In this document: one piece after another, positions 48,625 to 57,868 of the stretch
How positions within the stretch are numbered: the stretch's first letter is position 1
How the letters are laid out: every line of letters starts with the position of its first letter
Source: Roseococcus microcysteis
GTDB taxonomy: Bacteria; Pseudomonadota; Alphaproteobacteria; Acetobacterales; Acetobacteraceae
Length of the DNA stretch: 64,000 nt
Direction: 5' to 3'
NCBI RefSeq assembly: GCF_014764365.1
Contig: NZ_CP061718.1
Location: forward strand, 1,240,001 to 1,304,000
Notes under the pieces: model-generated
Seen by the model: only the letters and a program-made list of their open reading frames with translations
The model's database searches: none
What the model was told of the DNA's origin: nothing
Position numbers and translations under genes: made by a program

Positions 48625-50498
48625 CGCGCCAGCACCTCCTGGATTTCCTGCAGGATCACGGGGTCATCAATGGTGGGCGGCACGGTGAAGGGCTGCCCGT
48701 CGGCGATCTTGCGGATGGTCGCGCGCAGGATCTTGCCCGAGCGCGTCTTGGGCAGGCGCGGCACCACGCGGGCGTCACGGAAGGCGGCGACGGGGCCGAT
48801 GCGCTCGCGCACCAGGGAGACGAGTTCGCGCGCCACCTCGGCCTCCTCGCGCGCGGCGCCGGATTTCAGCACGACGAGGCCCACGGGCACCTGGCCCTTC
48901 AGCCCATCGGCGGCGCCCACCACGGCGCATTCGGCGACATCGGGGTGGCTGGCCAGCACCTCCTCCATCGCGCCCGTGGAGAGGCGGTGGCCGGCCACGT
49001 TGATGATGTCGTCGGTGCGGCCCATGACCCAGACGAAGCCCTCCGCATCCACCATCCCGGCGTCGGAGGTGTCGTAGAAGCCGGGGAAGGTGGAGAGATA
49101 GGCCTCGCGGTAGCGCGCCTCGGCGTTCCAGAGCGTGGGCGCGCAGCCGGGCGGCAGGGGCAGCTTGACCACCAGGGCGCCCTCGGCGCCCGGCGCCACC
49201 TGCTGGCCCTGCGCGTCCAGCGCCCGCACCTCGAAGCCCGGAGTGGGCTTGCCGCCCGAACCGGGGCGCGGTTCGAACAACCCGAATTCCCGAAACCCCG
49301 CGGTGATGGGCCAGCCCGTCTCGGTCTGCCACCAATGGTCCACCACGGGCTTGCCGAGCTTGGCCGCCGCCCATTCCGCCGTGGGCGGGTCGCAGCGCTC
49401 GCCGGCGAGATAGAGCGCCTCCAATCGCGACAGGTCGTGGCGGGCCAGGTGCTCGCCCTCCGGGTCCTCCTTCTTGATGGCACGGATGGCGGTGGGCGCG
49501 GTGAAGAGCAGCTTCACCCCGTGCTGGGCGCAGACGCGCCAGAAGGTGCCGGGGTCGGGCGTGCCCACGGGCTTTCCTTCGAACAGCACCGAAGTGCAGC
49601 CCGCCAGAAGCGGCGCATAGACGATGTAGGAATGCCCCACGACCCAGCCCACATCGGACGCCGCCCAGAACACGTCGCCCGGCGCCATGCCATAGATCAT
49701 GGACATGGAGCGGTGCAGCGCCACCGCATGGCCCCCGTTGTCGCGCACGATGCCCTTGGGCTTCCCCGTCGTGCCGCTGGTGTAGAGGATATAGAGCGGG
49801 TCCGTCGCCGCCACCTCCACACAGGGGTGGGGGGTGCCGGCTGCTTCCTCCGCCGCGTAGTCGAAGTCGCGGCCGGGGGTGAGGTCGGCGCGCAGCTGCT
49901 CGCGTTGCAGCACCAGGCAGAAATCGGGCTTGTGCGCGGCCATGCCGATGGCGGCGTCCAGCAGCGGTTTGTAGGCGATCACGCGCCCCGGTTCGAGCCC
50001 GCAGCTCGCCGAGATCACGGCACGCGGCGTGGCGTCGGTGATGCGCGTGGCCAGTTCCGCCGCCGCGAAGCCGCCGAACACCACGGAATGGATGGCGCCC
50101 AGCCGCGCGCAGGCCAGCATGGCGATGGCGGCCTCGGGCACCATGGGCATGTAGATCAGCACGCGGTCACCGTGCCGCACGCCGCGCGCGGCCAAGGCCC
50201 CCGCCAGCCGCGCCACGCGGGATTGCAGGGTGGCGTAGCTGATATGCTCGACCCGCCCTGTCATGGGGCTGTCGTAGAGCAGCGCCGTCTGCGCCCCACG
50301 CCCCGCCGCCACATGCCGGTCCACCGCGTTGTGACAGGTGTTGAGCCGCCCCTCGGGGAACCAGCGGCCATAGAGCCCCTGCCCCGCGTCGAAGGCGCGC
50401 GGCGGCGGCACCGACCAGTCGAGGCCGGCGGCCGCCTCCAGCCACCACGCCTCCGGGTCCGCCCGCCATGCGGCATAGGCCGCGTCATAGCCGGACAT
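48621..50498 (-). CDS. prpE: Propionyl-CoA synthetase (acetyl-CoA synthetase family)
   Basis: A 625-residue AMP-forming CoA ligase. It opens with an ACAS_N domain (YDAAYAAWRADPEAWW), then SVVFGGFAAAELATRI, and the P-loop-like TSGTTGKPKGIVRDNGGHAVAL. A WWQTETGWPI motif is typical of acetyl/propionyl-CoA synthetases, and the C-terminal domain ends with the catalytic Lys in PKTRSGKILRATIRKIADG. PrpE is favoured over AcsA by its length and the NGGHAVAL segment. A GGAGGGAAGAAC ribosome site precedes the ATG. It heads the minus-strand operon and is divergent from the DMT transporter. Confidence 0.9.
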   Translation of the reverse strand: MSGYDAAYAAWRADPEAWWLEAAAGLDWSVPPPRAFDAGQGLYGRWFPEGRLNTCHNAVDRHVAAGRGAQTALLYDSPMTGRVEHISYATLQSRVARLAGALAARGVRHGDRVLIYMPMVPEAAIAMLACARLGAIHSVVFGGFAAAELATRITDATPRAVISASCGLEPGRVIAYKPLLDAAIGMAAHKPDFCLVLQREQLRADLTPGRDFDYAAEEAAGTPHPCVEVAATDPLYILYTSGTTGKPKGIVRDNGGHAVALHRSMSMIYGMAPGDVFWAASDVGWVVGHSYIVYAPLLAGCTSVLFEGKPVGTPDPGTFWRVCAQHGVKLLFTAPTAIRAIKKEDPEGEHLARHDLSRLEALYLAGERCDPPTAEWAAAKLGKPVVDHWWQTETGWPITAGFREFGLFEPRPGSGGKPTPGFEVRALDAQGQQVAPGAEGALVVKLPLPPGCAPTLWNAEARYREAYLSTFPGFYDTSDAGMVDAEGFVWVMGRTDDIINVAGHRLSTGAMEEVLASHPDVAECAVVGAADGLKGQVPVGLVVLKSGAAREEAEVARELVSLVRERIGPVAAFRDARVVPRLPKTRSGKILRATIRKIADGQPFTVPPTIDDPVILQEIQEVLAR

Positions 50499-50585
50499 GT
50501 TCTTCCCTCCCGCCCTGTGCCGGGCGCGGGACAGGGTGGCGTTCCGCGTGTTGCTTCGCAAGCGCCGCGACAGCACCATGGCCCG

Positions 50586-51455
50586 ATGCGCTTCGCCTCC
50601 CTGCCCGGCAATTTGCGCGGCGCGATTTTGATGTCGCTGGGCGCCGTGCTCTTCGCCGTGGAGGTGCTGTTCATCCGCTGGATGAACGACCGCGGCATTC
50701 CCACCACCACCCAGGTCTTCGCGCGGTCCATGGGGCAATTGCTCTGGGTGCTGCCGCTGATCCTGGGGGCGGGGCTCGTGGTGTTCCGCACGCGAAGGCT
50801 CGGGCTGCACCTGTTCCGGGGGCTGGCTTCGGCGCTGACCTGGGGGCTGTATTTCCTCAGCTTCGCCTTCCTCGACCTCGCCACCGCCACGGTGCTGTCC
50901 TTCACCAATGTGATGTTCACGACGCTGCTGGCGGGGCCCGTGTTGCGGGAGCGCGTGGACGCGGCGCGCTGGGCCGGCACGCTGCTGGGGCTGCTGGGGG
51001 TGGCCGTCATGCTGCGGCCGGGCACGGACATTCCCATGCTGGGGGCGCTGACGGCGCTGGGGGCGGCGCTGGCCTGGTGCGGCATCACGCTGTCCTCACG
51101 CGCGCTGTCGCGCACCGAATCCACCCAGACGGTGGTGGCCTGGGTGGGGATCGTGACCAGCCTTTGCACCCTGCCCTTCTTCCTCTGGGGCTGGACGCCC
51201 ATCGGGCTCGGCGATGGCGTGATCCTGCTGGTCTTCGCCCTGTTCACGCCCGGCATCATCTGGTTCGTGACCGAGGCGCTGCGCGCGGGCGAGGCGAGCG
51301 CGGTGGCACCCTTCCAGTATCTGCGCCTGGTCGTGATCATGGGGTTCGGCTGGGTGCTCTTCGCCGAGGTGCCGGATGGCTGGACCCTGCTGGGCGCGGC
51401 CGTGATCCTGTCGGGCGCCGTGATCATCACAATCCGGGAGGCGCGGCGGGCATGA
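50586..51455 (+). CDS. DMT-superfamily (EamA) transporter
   Basis: A 289-residue membrane protein with ten predicted spans arranged as two EamA halves. The first half starts AILMSLGAVLFAVEVLFIRWM and the second has LTALGAALAWCGITL. FTNVMFTTLLAGPVLRERVD is a typical domain end. Such proteins export amino acids, nucleosides or other small molecules; no substrate can be assigned. The ATG at 50586 lies 87 bp from the divergent prpE start. The 3' end overlaps the lactate permease homologue (ATGA), so they share a transcript. Confidence 0.85.
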   Translation: MRFASLPGNLRGAILMSLGAVLFAVEVLFIRWMNDRGIPTTTQVFARSMGQLLWVLPLILGAGLVVFRTRRLGLHLFRGLASALTWGLYFLSFAFLDLATATVLSFTNVMFTTLLAGPVLRERVDAARWAGTLLGLLGVAVMLRPGTDIPMLGALTALGAALAWCGITLSSRALSRTESTQTVVAWVGIVTSLCTLPFFLWGWTPIGLGDGVILLVFALFTPGIIWFVTEALRAGEASAVAPFQYLRLVVIMGFGWVLFAEVPDGWTLLGAAVILSGAVIITIREARRA

Positions 51456-52843
51456 CGCTTCTGCTCCAGGCCGCGCCGCTGCTGGCGTTGCTCGCTTTGC
51501 TGGGCAGCGGGCGCGCGGGGCCGCTGCCGGCCTGCGGGGTGGCGCTGGCGCTGGCCCTGCCCGCCATCGCGGCCAGCCTGCCCGAGGGCGCGACGCTGGC
51601 GGGTTTCCTGCCTGCCGAGACGCTCCGCGCGCTGTGGCTCGCCTTGCAGGTGGTCGCCATCATCACGGGCGGGCTTCTGTTCCAGGCGGCGGTGGCGCGC
51701 GATGCCGACACGGCGCCACGCCTGCCCACCCCCGCGCGCATCTTCGCCGCCACCCTGCCGCTGGGCTGTTTCCTCGAAAGCGTCACGGGCTTCGCCATCG
51801 GCGGCATCTTCGCGCTGGCCGCGCTGCGCGCCATGGGCATCGGCGGCGCGGTGGCGGTGGCGCTGTCGGTGCAGGCGCTGGTGCTGGTGCCCTGGGGCGG
51901 GCTTGGCCCCGGCACGCTGCTGGGCGCCACCATGACGGGGCTGCCGCCGCATGAGGTGGCGCGCATCTCCGCCATTCCGACGGCGCTGTGGATGCCCTGC
52001 CTCGCCCCCTTGCTCTGGGCCTTGCAGGCGCGGGCCGGCGTGGTGGTGCCCGCGCGCGAGAAGGCCATGCAGGCGCTGATGCTGGCGGTGCTGGGCGGGC
52101 TGATGCTGGGGCTGCACTGGGTGCTGCCCTTCGAGGTGATCGGCGTGGTCGCCACGGGCATCGTGCTGCTCTGGGCGCTGTGGCGGGCGGACCCGCCGCG
52201 CGACCCCGTGGCCGCGCTGCGCACGGCGGGGCCCTACCTGGTGCTGGCGGCGGCGCTGCTGGCGTCCCGCGCCATTCCGGGCGCGCCCGCCTGGCAGCCC
52301 TTCGCGGAGCTGCCCGCCTTCCCGCTGACCCATGTGGGGCTGGTGCTCTGGGCCGTGGCCCTGCCCATGCTGGCGCTGCGGCCGCGGCCGGTGTCAGCCT
52401 TCGCGGGGGCGCTGCGCCGCTCGGGGCGGCCCATCGCGGTGCTGCTGCTCTATGTGCTGCTGGGGCGGTGGCTTGCGGGCGGCGGCGTGGCGGCGGGGCT
52501 GGCCGAGGCCATGGCGGCGGCGGCGGGCGGCACGGCCATGTTCCTCGTGGCGCCGCTCGGCCTGCTGGCGGGCTTCGTCACGGGTAGCAACGTGGGTGGC
52601 AATGCCGCGCTGATGCCGGTGCAGCAGGCGCTGGGCGCGACACTCGGCCTGCCGCCCCTGTTGGCGCCCGGGGTGCAGAACTTCGCCAGTGGCGCGGGGG
52701 CGGGAATGAGCATCGCCGTCGTCGCCATGCTCTGCGCCATCGCCGGCGGCGGCACGCGGCCCACGCAGGTGTGGCGCCTCGTCTGGCCCTCGATGCTGAT
52801 GGTGCTGGCCCTTGGCACCGCGACCCTCTGGGGGTTGAGCTAG
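51452..52843 (+). CDS. L-lactate permease family protein (LctP/LldP-like)
   Basis: A 463-residue membrane protein with about 12-13 hydrophobic segments. It has hallmarks of the lactate permease family: a conserved CFLESVTGFAIGGIFALAALRA (written in parts, near residue 105) and VLVPWGGLGPGTLLGA. A C-terminal GFVTGSNVGGNAALMPVQ follows, including an Asn-Val-Gly stretch, then GVQNFASGAGAGMSI. The family takes up lactate or glycolate with protons. It is shorter than the ~550-residue E. coli LldP, so substrate might differ. It is coupled to the EamA gene and 4 bp before the glycosylase. Confidence 0.8.
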   Translation: MTLLLQAAPLLALLALLGSGRAGPLPACGVALALALPAIAASLPEGATLAGFLPAETLRALWLALQVVAIITGGLLFQAAVARDADTAPRLPTPARIFAATLPLGCFLESVTGFAIGGIFALAALRAMGIGGAVAVALSVQALVLVPWGGLGPGTLLGATMTGLPPHEVARISAIPTALWMPCLAPLLWALQARAGVVVPAREKAMQALMLAVLGGLMLGLHWVLPFEVIGVVATGIVLLWALWRADPPRDPVAALRTAGPYLVLAAALLASRAIPGAPAWQPFAELPAFPLTHVGLVLWAVALPMLALRPRPVSAFAGALRRSGRPIAVLLLYVLLGRWLAGGGVAAGLAEAMAAAAGGTAMFLVAPLGLLAGFVTGSNVGGNAALMPVQQALGATLGLPPLLAPGVQNFASGAGAGMSIAVVAMLCAIAGGGTRPTQVWRLVWPSMLMVLALGTATLWGLS

Positions 52844-52847
52844 GCCC

Positions 52848-53483
52848 ATGCATGACTGGTCCATCGCCGAACGCAAGCTGCTGCGGGTGCCCGCCCTGCG
52901 CCCCCTGGTGAAGCGCATCGGCCCCTGCGCGCTGACGCCGCTGACCCGCCCGCCTTATGAGGCGCTGGTGCGGGCCATCGCGCACCAGCAGGTGCATGGG
53001 CGCGCGGCCGAGGCCATGCTGAACCGCCTCATCGCCCTGCACCCCGGCGAGGGCTTCCCCCCGCCCGATTTCGTGCTGGCCCTGCCGCTTGAAGCGCTGC
53101 GCGGCTGCGGCTTCTCCGGCAGCAAATGCGCCGCCATCCAGGACATCGCGGCCAAGAGCGTCTCGGGCCAGGTGCCGGCGCTGGACGAGGCGCTCTCCCT
53201 GCCCGACGAGGCGCTGGTGGAACGCCTGCTGCCCCTGCGCGGCGTGGGGCGCTGGACGGTGGAGATGCTGCTGATCTTCACCCTCGGCCGGCCCGATGTC
53301 TGGCCGGTGGATGATTTCGGCGTGCGCGAGGGCTGGCGGCTGGTGACGGGCGCCGAGGCGCAGCTCAAGCCCCGCGCCCTGATGGAGCTGGGCGCCCCCT
53401 TCCGCCCCTGGCGCAGCGTCGCCGCCTGGTATCTCTGGCGCGCGGCCGATGAAGGGAAGAAGGTGAAGCCGCTGGCCGTCTAA
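52848..53483 (+). CDS. DNA-3-methyladenine glycosylase II (AlkA-like)
   Basis: A 211-residue base-excision repair enzyme of the HhH-GPD superfamily. The helix-hairpin-helix is LLPLRGVGRWTVEMLLIFTLG near residues 128-147, followed by DVWPVDDFGVREG in which Asp156 matches the catalytic Asp of AlkA. RAIAHQQVHGRAAEAM is the conserved helix found near the start of the catalytic core. It lacks the N-terminal TBP-like domain of E. coli AlkA, as is common for short bacterial versions. It ends overlapping the stop codon of the convergent TusA-like gene. Confidence 0.92.
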   Translation: MHDWSIAERKLLRVPALRPLVKRIGPCALTPLTRPPYEALVRAIAHQQVHGRAAEAMLNRLIALHPGEGFPPPDFVLALPLEALRGCGFSGSKCAAIQDIAAKSVSGQVPALDEALSLPDEALVERLLPLRGVGRWTVEMLLIFTLGRPDVWPVDDFGVREGWRLVTGAEAQLKPRALMELGAPFRPWRSVAAWYLWRAADEGKKVKPLAV

Positions 53484-53752
53484 TTCTTGCGGACCACCAT
53501 CCGGCCGCGGAAAGCCTCCGATTCGTCGAATTCCAGTGCCAGCACGTCATGCCCCAGTTCCCGCGCGCTGCGGGGCAGGTTCTCGGCCGGTTCACGCCCC
53601 GCGAATCGGACTTCGAGCACCTGTCCCACCGCCATCCGATCCAGACGCAGTCGGGTCCGGACAAAGGTCATGGGGCAACGATCGGCCGTGACGTCAAGAC
53701 TTTCATGAATTTCGGCCAAATCCGTATTTTTTTGCCCATCATTGCTTGCCAT
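53480..53752 (-). CDS. TusA-family sulfurtransferase-like protein
   Basis: A 90-residue protein with the TusA/SirA fold. The CPM motif is at residues 26-28 ([17 protein letters not shown]), in the expected first loop and helix, followed by a [19 protein letters not shown] strand. Cys26 would carry persulfide sulfur. These proteins relay sulfur for tRNA thiolation or other pathways, but many stand-alone copies have unknown roles. It is divergent from mucR with only 70 bp between starts, and its stop overlaps that of the convergent DNA glycosylase. Confidence 0.88.
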   Translation of the reverse strand: MASNDGQKNTDLAEIHESLDVTADRCPMTFVRTRLRLDRMAVGQVLEVRFAGREPAENLPRSARELGHDVLALEFDESEAFRGRMVVRKN

Positions 53753-53822
53753 AAGTGATGTCCCTGCTTGTCCAGGAGCGGAAAACCTCTATATCTCGAC
53801 GCAGTCAGAGGGTTATTCCGCC

Positions 53823-54254
53823 ATGGTTGAAAATGTTCAATCCGCCGACCTGTTGGGTTTGACGGCTGAAATTGTATCCGCGCATGTGTCCAACAATCCC
53901 GTTCCGGTGGCCGAATTGCCGGGTCTGATTGTGGAAGTTCACAAGACCTTGGCGTCTCTTGGCACCAGCGCGCCTCCCGTGGAAATGGAGAAGAAGGCGC
54001 CGGCCGTTCCCGTGAAGAAGTCCATCACGCCGGACTATCTGATCTGCCTCGAGGACGGCAAGAAGCTGAAGATGCTCAAGCGCCACCTGCAGACCTCCTA
54101 CAATCTCTCGCCGGAACAGTACCGCGAGAAGTGGGGCCTGCCGCCGGACTACCCGATGGTCGCGCCGAACTACGCGCGCCACCGTTCCTCGCTGGCCAAG
54201 AAGATCGGCCTTGGAACGCAGTCGCGCAAGGGCGAGGCGTCTGCTAAGGCCTGA
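53823..54254 (+). CDS. MucR/Ros-family transcriptional regulator
   Basis: A 143-residue regulator of the MucR/Ros family, alphaproteobacterial H-NS-like or zinc-finger DNA-binding proteins. The N-terminal part ([24 protein letters not shown], written in parts) is the oligomerisation region. The DNA-binding half holds [18 protein letters not shown] with Cys75 and His88, then [24 protein letters not shown]. The second Cys of a classic Ros finger is replaced (Asp78) and the last His is not obvious, so zinc binding is doubtful, as in related MucR/Ml proteins. An AT-rich upstream patch (53700-53820) fits autoregulation. The frame extends upstream, but MVENVQ is the standard start. Confidence 0.93.
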   Translation: MVENVQSADLLGLTAEIVSAHVSNNPVPVAELPGLIVEVHKTLASLGTSAPPVEMEKKAPAVPVKKSITPDYLICLEDGKKLKMLKRHLQTSYNLSPEQYREKWGLPPDYPMVAPNYARHRSSLAKKIGLGTQSRKGEASAKA

Positions 54255-54295
54255 GGCTTCCGCAACGACAGGAGCCTCCGGCCATCAACGCCGAC

Positions 54296-54742
54296 ATGTC
54301 CCGGATCGAGCGCATGTGCGTCGAGCGCGGCCTGAAGATGACAGGCCAGCGCAGGTTGATCGCGCGCGTGCTCTCGGAAAGCGAAGACCACCCCGACGTC
54401 GAGGAGCTGTACCGCCGTGCGGTGGCCCTCGATGCCCGGGTCTCCGTCGCCACCGTCTATCGCACCGTCCGGCTGCTTGAGGAAAAGGGCATCCTGGAAC
54501 GCCGCGATTTCGGCGGCGGCCGCGCCCGCTATGACCCCGCCGACCGCGGGCACCACCACCACCTGATCGACGTGGACACGGGCAACGTCATCGAGTTCGC
54601 CGATGCCGAGCACGACGCCGTGGCACGCGCCATCGCGACCCGGCTGGGCTTCGAGCTGGTGCAGATGCGCCTCGAAATCTTCGGCCGGCGCCTGCCCGCG
54701 CCGCCGCCCGCCACACCCTCCCGCCCAAGGCGCCGCACATGA
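54296..54742 (+). CDS. Fur-family metal-dependent regulator (Fur/Mur type)
   Basis: A 148-residue Fur-family repressor. The winged helix is GLKMTGQRRLIARVL and VSVATVYRTVRLLEEKGIL. The metal site is GHHHHLIDVDTGNVIEF (His86-89, Glu100), and the structural CXXC zinc motif is absent. This pattern is close to alphaproteobacterial Mur/Fur (manganese- or iron-responsive) proteins, in which the Fur-type regulator usually senses manganese while Irr and RirA handle iron. Which metal it reads cannot be settled here. It is 41 bp after mucR and overlaps olsB (ATGA), making an operon likely. Confidence 0.88.
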   Translation: MSRIERMCVERGLKMTGQRRLIARVLSESEDHPDVEELYRRAVALDARVSVATVYRTVRLLEEKGILERRDFGGGRARYDPADRGHHHHLIDVDTGNVIEFADAEHDAVARAIATRLGFELVQMRLEIFGRRLPAPPPATPSRPRRRT

Positions 54743-55557
54743 TGGCCGAACCCATCGGGCAGGAGTTCCATTTCGAGGAGCTGCGCTCCGGCCATCTCGG
54801 CGTGCGCGTGGCCTCCAGGGAATGGGAAATCCGCGCCGCCCAGGCGCTGCGCTTCCGCGTCTTCTATGACGAGATGGGGGCCCAGGCCGATGCGGCGACG
54901 CAGGCGAGCGGCCTCGACGCCGATGCCTATGACGCCGTGGCCGACCACCTTCTGGTGGTGGACCATGACCGCGGCGAGGGCCCCGAAAGCGTGGTCGGCA
55001 CCTATCGCCTCATCCGCCGCGCCGCCGCCGGGCGAATCGGGCGCTTCTACTCGGCCGATGAATACGACATTTCGCGGCTGGAGGCCTTTCCGGGCGAGGT
55101 GCTGGAGCTCGGCCGGTCCTGCACGGATGTGGCCTATCGCACGCGCGGCACGCTGCAACTGCTCTGGGGCGGCATCGCGGCCTATGTCTTCCGCCACCGG
55201 ATCACGCTGATGTTCGGCTGCGCGAGCCTGCCCGGCGTGGAGCTCGACGCGAATGCGGAGCGTCTTTCCTACCTAGCGCATCACCACATGGCGCCCGAGA
55301 ACCTCCGCGCCCGCGCCCTGCCCCAGCGCTACATCCCCATGGAGCAGCTTCCCCAGGGCAGCTACGATGCCAAGCGCGCGCTGATGGACCTGCCGCCGCT
55401 CATCAAGGGTTATCTGCGCCTGGGCGGCTTCGTGGGCGACGGCGCGGTGCTGGACCACCAGTTCAACACCACCGATGTCTGCGTGGTGGTGAAGACCGAC
55501 CAGGTCACGGACAAGTATTTCAAGCATTACGAGCGCCAGTCCGGCCCGCGCGGCTGA
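54739..55557 (+). CDS. olsB: L-ornithine N(alpha)-acyltransferase (OlsB, GNAT family)
   Basis: A 272-residue hemolysin-like GNAT enzyme that transfers a 3-hydroxyacyl group from acyl carrier protein to ornithine, the first step of ornithine lipid synthesis. Motifs are ASREWEIRAAQALRFRVFYDE, VADHLLVVDHD, VVGTYRLIRRAAAG, an ELGRSCTDVAYRTRGTLQLL block and LMFGCASLPGVELDAN. The usual partner olsA is not adjacent. A second ATG three bases downstream is also possible. It is coupled to the Fur-type gene upstream and is 44 bp before the export operon, and the window also contains an ornithine decarboxylase 3.3 kb away. Confidence 0.82.
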   Translation: MMAEPIGQEFHFEELRSGHLGVRVASREWEIRAAQALRFRVFYDEMGAQADAATQASGLDADAYDAVADHLLVVDHDRGEGPESVVGTYRLIRRAAAGRIGRFYSADEYDISRLEAFPGEVLELGRSCTDVAYRTRGTLQLLWGGIAAYVFRHRITLMFGCASLPGVELDANAERLSYLAHHHMAPENLRARALPQRYIPMEQLPQGSYDAKRALMDLPPLIKGYLRLGGFVGDGAVLDHQFNTTDVCVVVKTDQVTDKYFKHYERQSGPRG

Positions 55558-55601
55558 GACAACGTCTGGCGGCCCGCGTGCCGCGTGTTAACCTCCCGCT
55601 T

Positions 55602-56627
55602 ATGTTCCGTCGTCGCCTTCTCCTGCCGGCCCTGCTGCTCCTCGCGGCGGGCGGGGCCTGGGCCTGGTTCGGCGCGCCGCCCCGCCTGGCAATGGCCCCC
55701 GTCACCACCGGGCCGGCGCTGGAGGCGGTCTATGCCACCGGTTCCGTCGAGCCGGTGCAGATGGCCCGCGTGGGGCCCGCCACGCGCGGCCGCCTGACCG
55801 CCCTGCTGGTGGATGAGGGCCAGCGCGTCACCGAGGGCCAGCCCATGGCGCGGCTCGATGACCGCCAGACCCGCGCTTTGGCCGAGGAGGCCGAGGCCCG
55901 CGCCCGCTTCGCCCAGGACGACCTGGCCCGCACCCGCGCCCTCGTCACCCGCGACATCGCCGCCCGCGCCACGCTGGACCGCGCCGAGCGCGATGCCGAG
56001 GCCGCCCGCGCCACCGCCGAGGCCGCGCGCCAGCGCCTGGACGACCATGTGGTGCGGGCGCCGGCCGGCGGCGTGGTGCTGCGCCGCGATGGCGAGGTGG
56101 GCGAGGTGGTGGACACCCCCACCACCCTCTTCTGGATCGGCGAAATCCGCCCCCTGCGCGTCACCGCCGAGGTGGATGAGGAGGACATCGCCCGCGTCAT
56201 GATCGGCCAGCCCGCCTTGCTGCGTGCCGATGCCTTCCCGGGCCGGGTGCTGCGGGGCGAGGTCGCGCAGATCACCCCGCGCGGCGACACGACGCGCAAG
56301 GCCTATCGCGTGCGCCTGGCTTTGTCCGAGGACACGCCGCTGATGGTGGGCATGACGGTGGAGGCCAACATCGTGCTGCGCGAGGCGAGCGACGCCCTGC
56401 TGGTACCCCCCGCCGCCGTGGCGCTGGACCCCGACAGCCCGCCCGGCCGCACAAGGCGCGGCCATGTCTGGCTGGTGCGCGAGGGGCGGCTGGAGCGCCG
56501 CGCCGTGCTGCTGGGCGTGCAGGGCGCGCGGGCGGTGGAGGTGCTGGAAGGCCTCGCCCGGGGTGATTCGGTGGTGGCGGAGGCGAGGCCCTCCTTCCGC
56601 GAGGGCCAGCGGGTCCGGGCGCCGTGA
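55602..56627 (+). CDS. HlyD/MacA-type membrane fusion (periplasmic adaptor) protein
   Basis: A 341-residue adaptor of an ABC export system. It has an N-terminal signal-anchor (MFRRRLLLPALLLLAAGGAWAW), then a barrel-sandwich half YATGSVEPVQMARVGPA with the GRLTALLVDEGQRVTEGQP lipoyl motif. A coiled-coil helical hairpin (residues ~75-145) and the returning DHVVRAPAGGVVLRRDGE half-lipoyl follow. It would bridge the inner-membrane transporter to an outer-membrane channel that is not in the window. A GTG at 55578 gives eight extra residues; the ATG at 55602 was preferred. It overlaps the permease gene (GTGA). Confidence 0.87.
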   Translation: MFRRRLLLPALLLLAAGGAWAWFGAPPRLAMAPVTTGPALEAVYATGSVEPVQMARVGPATRGRLTALLVDEGQRVTEGQPMARLDDRQTRALAEEAEARARFAQDDLARTRALVTRDIAARATLDRAERDAEAARATAEAARQRLDDHVVRAPAGGVVLRRDGEVGEVVDTPTTLFWIGEIRPLRVTAEVDEEDIARVMIGQPALLRADAFPGRVLRGEVAQITPRGDTTRKAYRVRLALSEDTPLMVGMTVEANIVLREASDALLVPPAAVALDPDSPPGRTRRGHVWLVREGRLERRAVLLGVQGARAVEVLEGLARGDSVVAEARPSFREGQRVRAP

Positions 56628-57868
56628 ACCTCATCCTGGACCTGGCGCGCGGCATGCTGCGGCGGCGGCGCAGGCAGACGCTGGTCTCGGTCATGGGGGT
56701 CGCGCTGGGGGTCGCCTTCTTCATCGCGATCGCGGGGATGATGCGCGGCTTCCAGACCTATTTCGTGGCCCAGATCATCGACGTGGCGCCGCACATCACC
56801 ATCAAGGACGAAACGCGCGCGCCGCCGGTGCAGGCGGCCATGCTGGCCTCGCCCGAGGGGGCCGTCTCGGTGCGGGGGGTGCGGCCGCAGGACAGCATCC
56901 GCGGCATCCGCGCCGCGGGTGAGAAGCTGGCCATGCTGGAAGCCATGCCCGGCGTGGCCGCCGCCCCTGTGCTGGGGGGCCAGGCGCTGCTGCGCTATGG
57001 CGCGCGCGACGTCTCGGCCACGCTGCTGGGCGTGGACCCGGAACGGCACCGCCGCGTCTCCAACATCGAGAAGGACATGTTCGCGGGGCGGCTCGAGGAT
57101 CTGCGCGCCACGGCGAACGGCATCATCATCGGCGAGGCGCTGGCGCAGCGGCTGGGGGTGGGGATGGGCGACACCATCTCGGCCATCTCGCCTGCCGGGG
57201 TGGTGCTGTCCATGCGGGTGGCGGGGCTGTTCCGCACCGGCATCCAGAATGTGGACCAGGGCCAGGGCTTCGTGCTGCTGACGGTGCAGCAGGTGCTGCA
57301 GAACCGGCCCAACACGGTGAACCAGATCCTCGTGCGGCTGGCGGACGTGACCCAGGCCGAACCCCTGGCACGCCGCATCGAGGCGCGCTTCGGCAACCGC
57401 ACCGAAAGCTGGGAGGAGCAGAACCGGAACATCCTGACCGTCTTCGTGATCCAGAACGCCATCATGTATTCGGTGACGGGGGCCATCCTGCTGGTCGCCG
57501 CCTTTGGCATCTACAACATCATCTCGACCGTGGTGTTCGAGAAGACGCGCGACATCGCCATCCTGAAATCCCTCGGCTTCGCGGAGGGCGACATCCAGCG
57601 GCTGTTTCTCGTGCAGGGGCTGGTGGTGGGGGTGCTGGGGGCGGTGCTGGGCTGTGCCCTGGGGGCCGCCATGATCGAGGGGCTGGCCCAGGTGCGCTTC
57701 GGCGTGGACACGCCGGCCGGGCAGGACCGCTTCGTGCTGTCGCGCGACTGGCGCATCTACGTGATCGCCTCGGGCTTCGCCATCGCCTCCTCGGCGGTGG
57801 CGGCGCTGGTGCCGGCGCGGCGGGCCTCGCGGCTCGACCCCGTGCAGGTGGTGCGGGGGGCGGCGTGA
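56624..57868 (+). CDS. ABC transporter permease, MacB/DevC-like (FtsX family)
   Basis: A 414-residue permease with GTG start. The N-terminal span (RQTLVSVMGVALGVAFFIAIAGM) is followed by a MacB-type periplasmic core (residues ~40-240), with the motif VSATLLGVDPERHRR, then three more spans with the FtsX signature (YSVTGAILLVAAFGIYNIIS, then IAILKSLGFAEGDIQRLFL). The ending VPARRASRLDPVQVVRGAA is a canonical FtsX/MacB C-terminus. It works with the adaptor and the ATPase. It resembles both MacB and DevC-type (glycolipid) exporters. Confidence 0.9.
   Translation: MNLILDLARGMLRRRRRQTLVSVMGVALGVAFFIAIAGMMRGFQTYFVAQIIDVAPHITIKDETRAPPVQAAMLASPEGAVSVRGVRPQDSIRGIRAAGEKLAMLEAMPGVAAAPVLGGQALLRYGARDVSATLLGVDPERHRRVSNIEKDMFAGRLEDLRATANGIIIGEALAQRLGVGMGDTISAISPAGVVLSMRVAGLFRTGIQNVDQGQGFVLLTVQQVLQNRPNTVNQILVRLADVTQAEPLARRIEARFGNRTESWEEQNRNILTVFVIQNAIMYSVTGAILLVAAFGIYNIISTVVFEKTRDIAILKSLGFAEGDIQRLFLVQGLVVGVLGAVLGCALGAAMIEGLAQVRFGVDTPAGQDRFVLSRDWRIYVIASGFAIASSAVAALVPARRASRLDPVQVVRGAA

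Noticed and set aside
49262-49300. A GGTTCGAAC sequence resembling a tRNA T-arm
   Set aside because: It is inside prpE in frame, and no acceptor stem, D-arm or anticodon arm can be drawn around it.
53742-53822. An upstream extension of the mucR frame (27 extra codons)
   Set aside because: The extension overlaps the divergent TusA-like start and the AT-rich promoter patch; family members start at the MVENVQ-type methionine.
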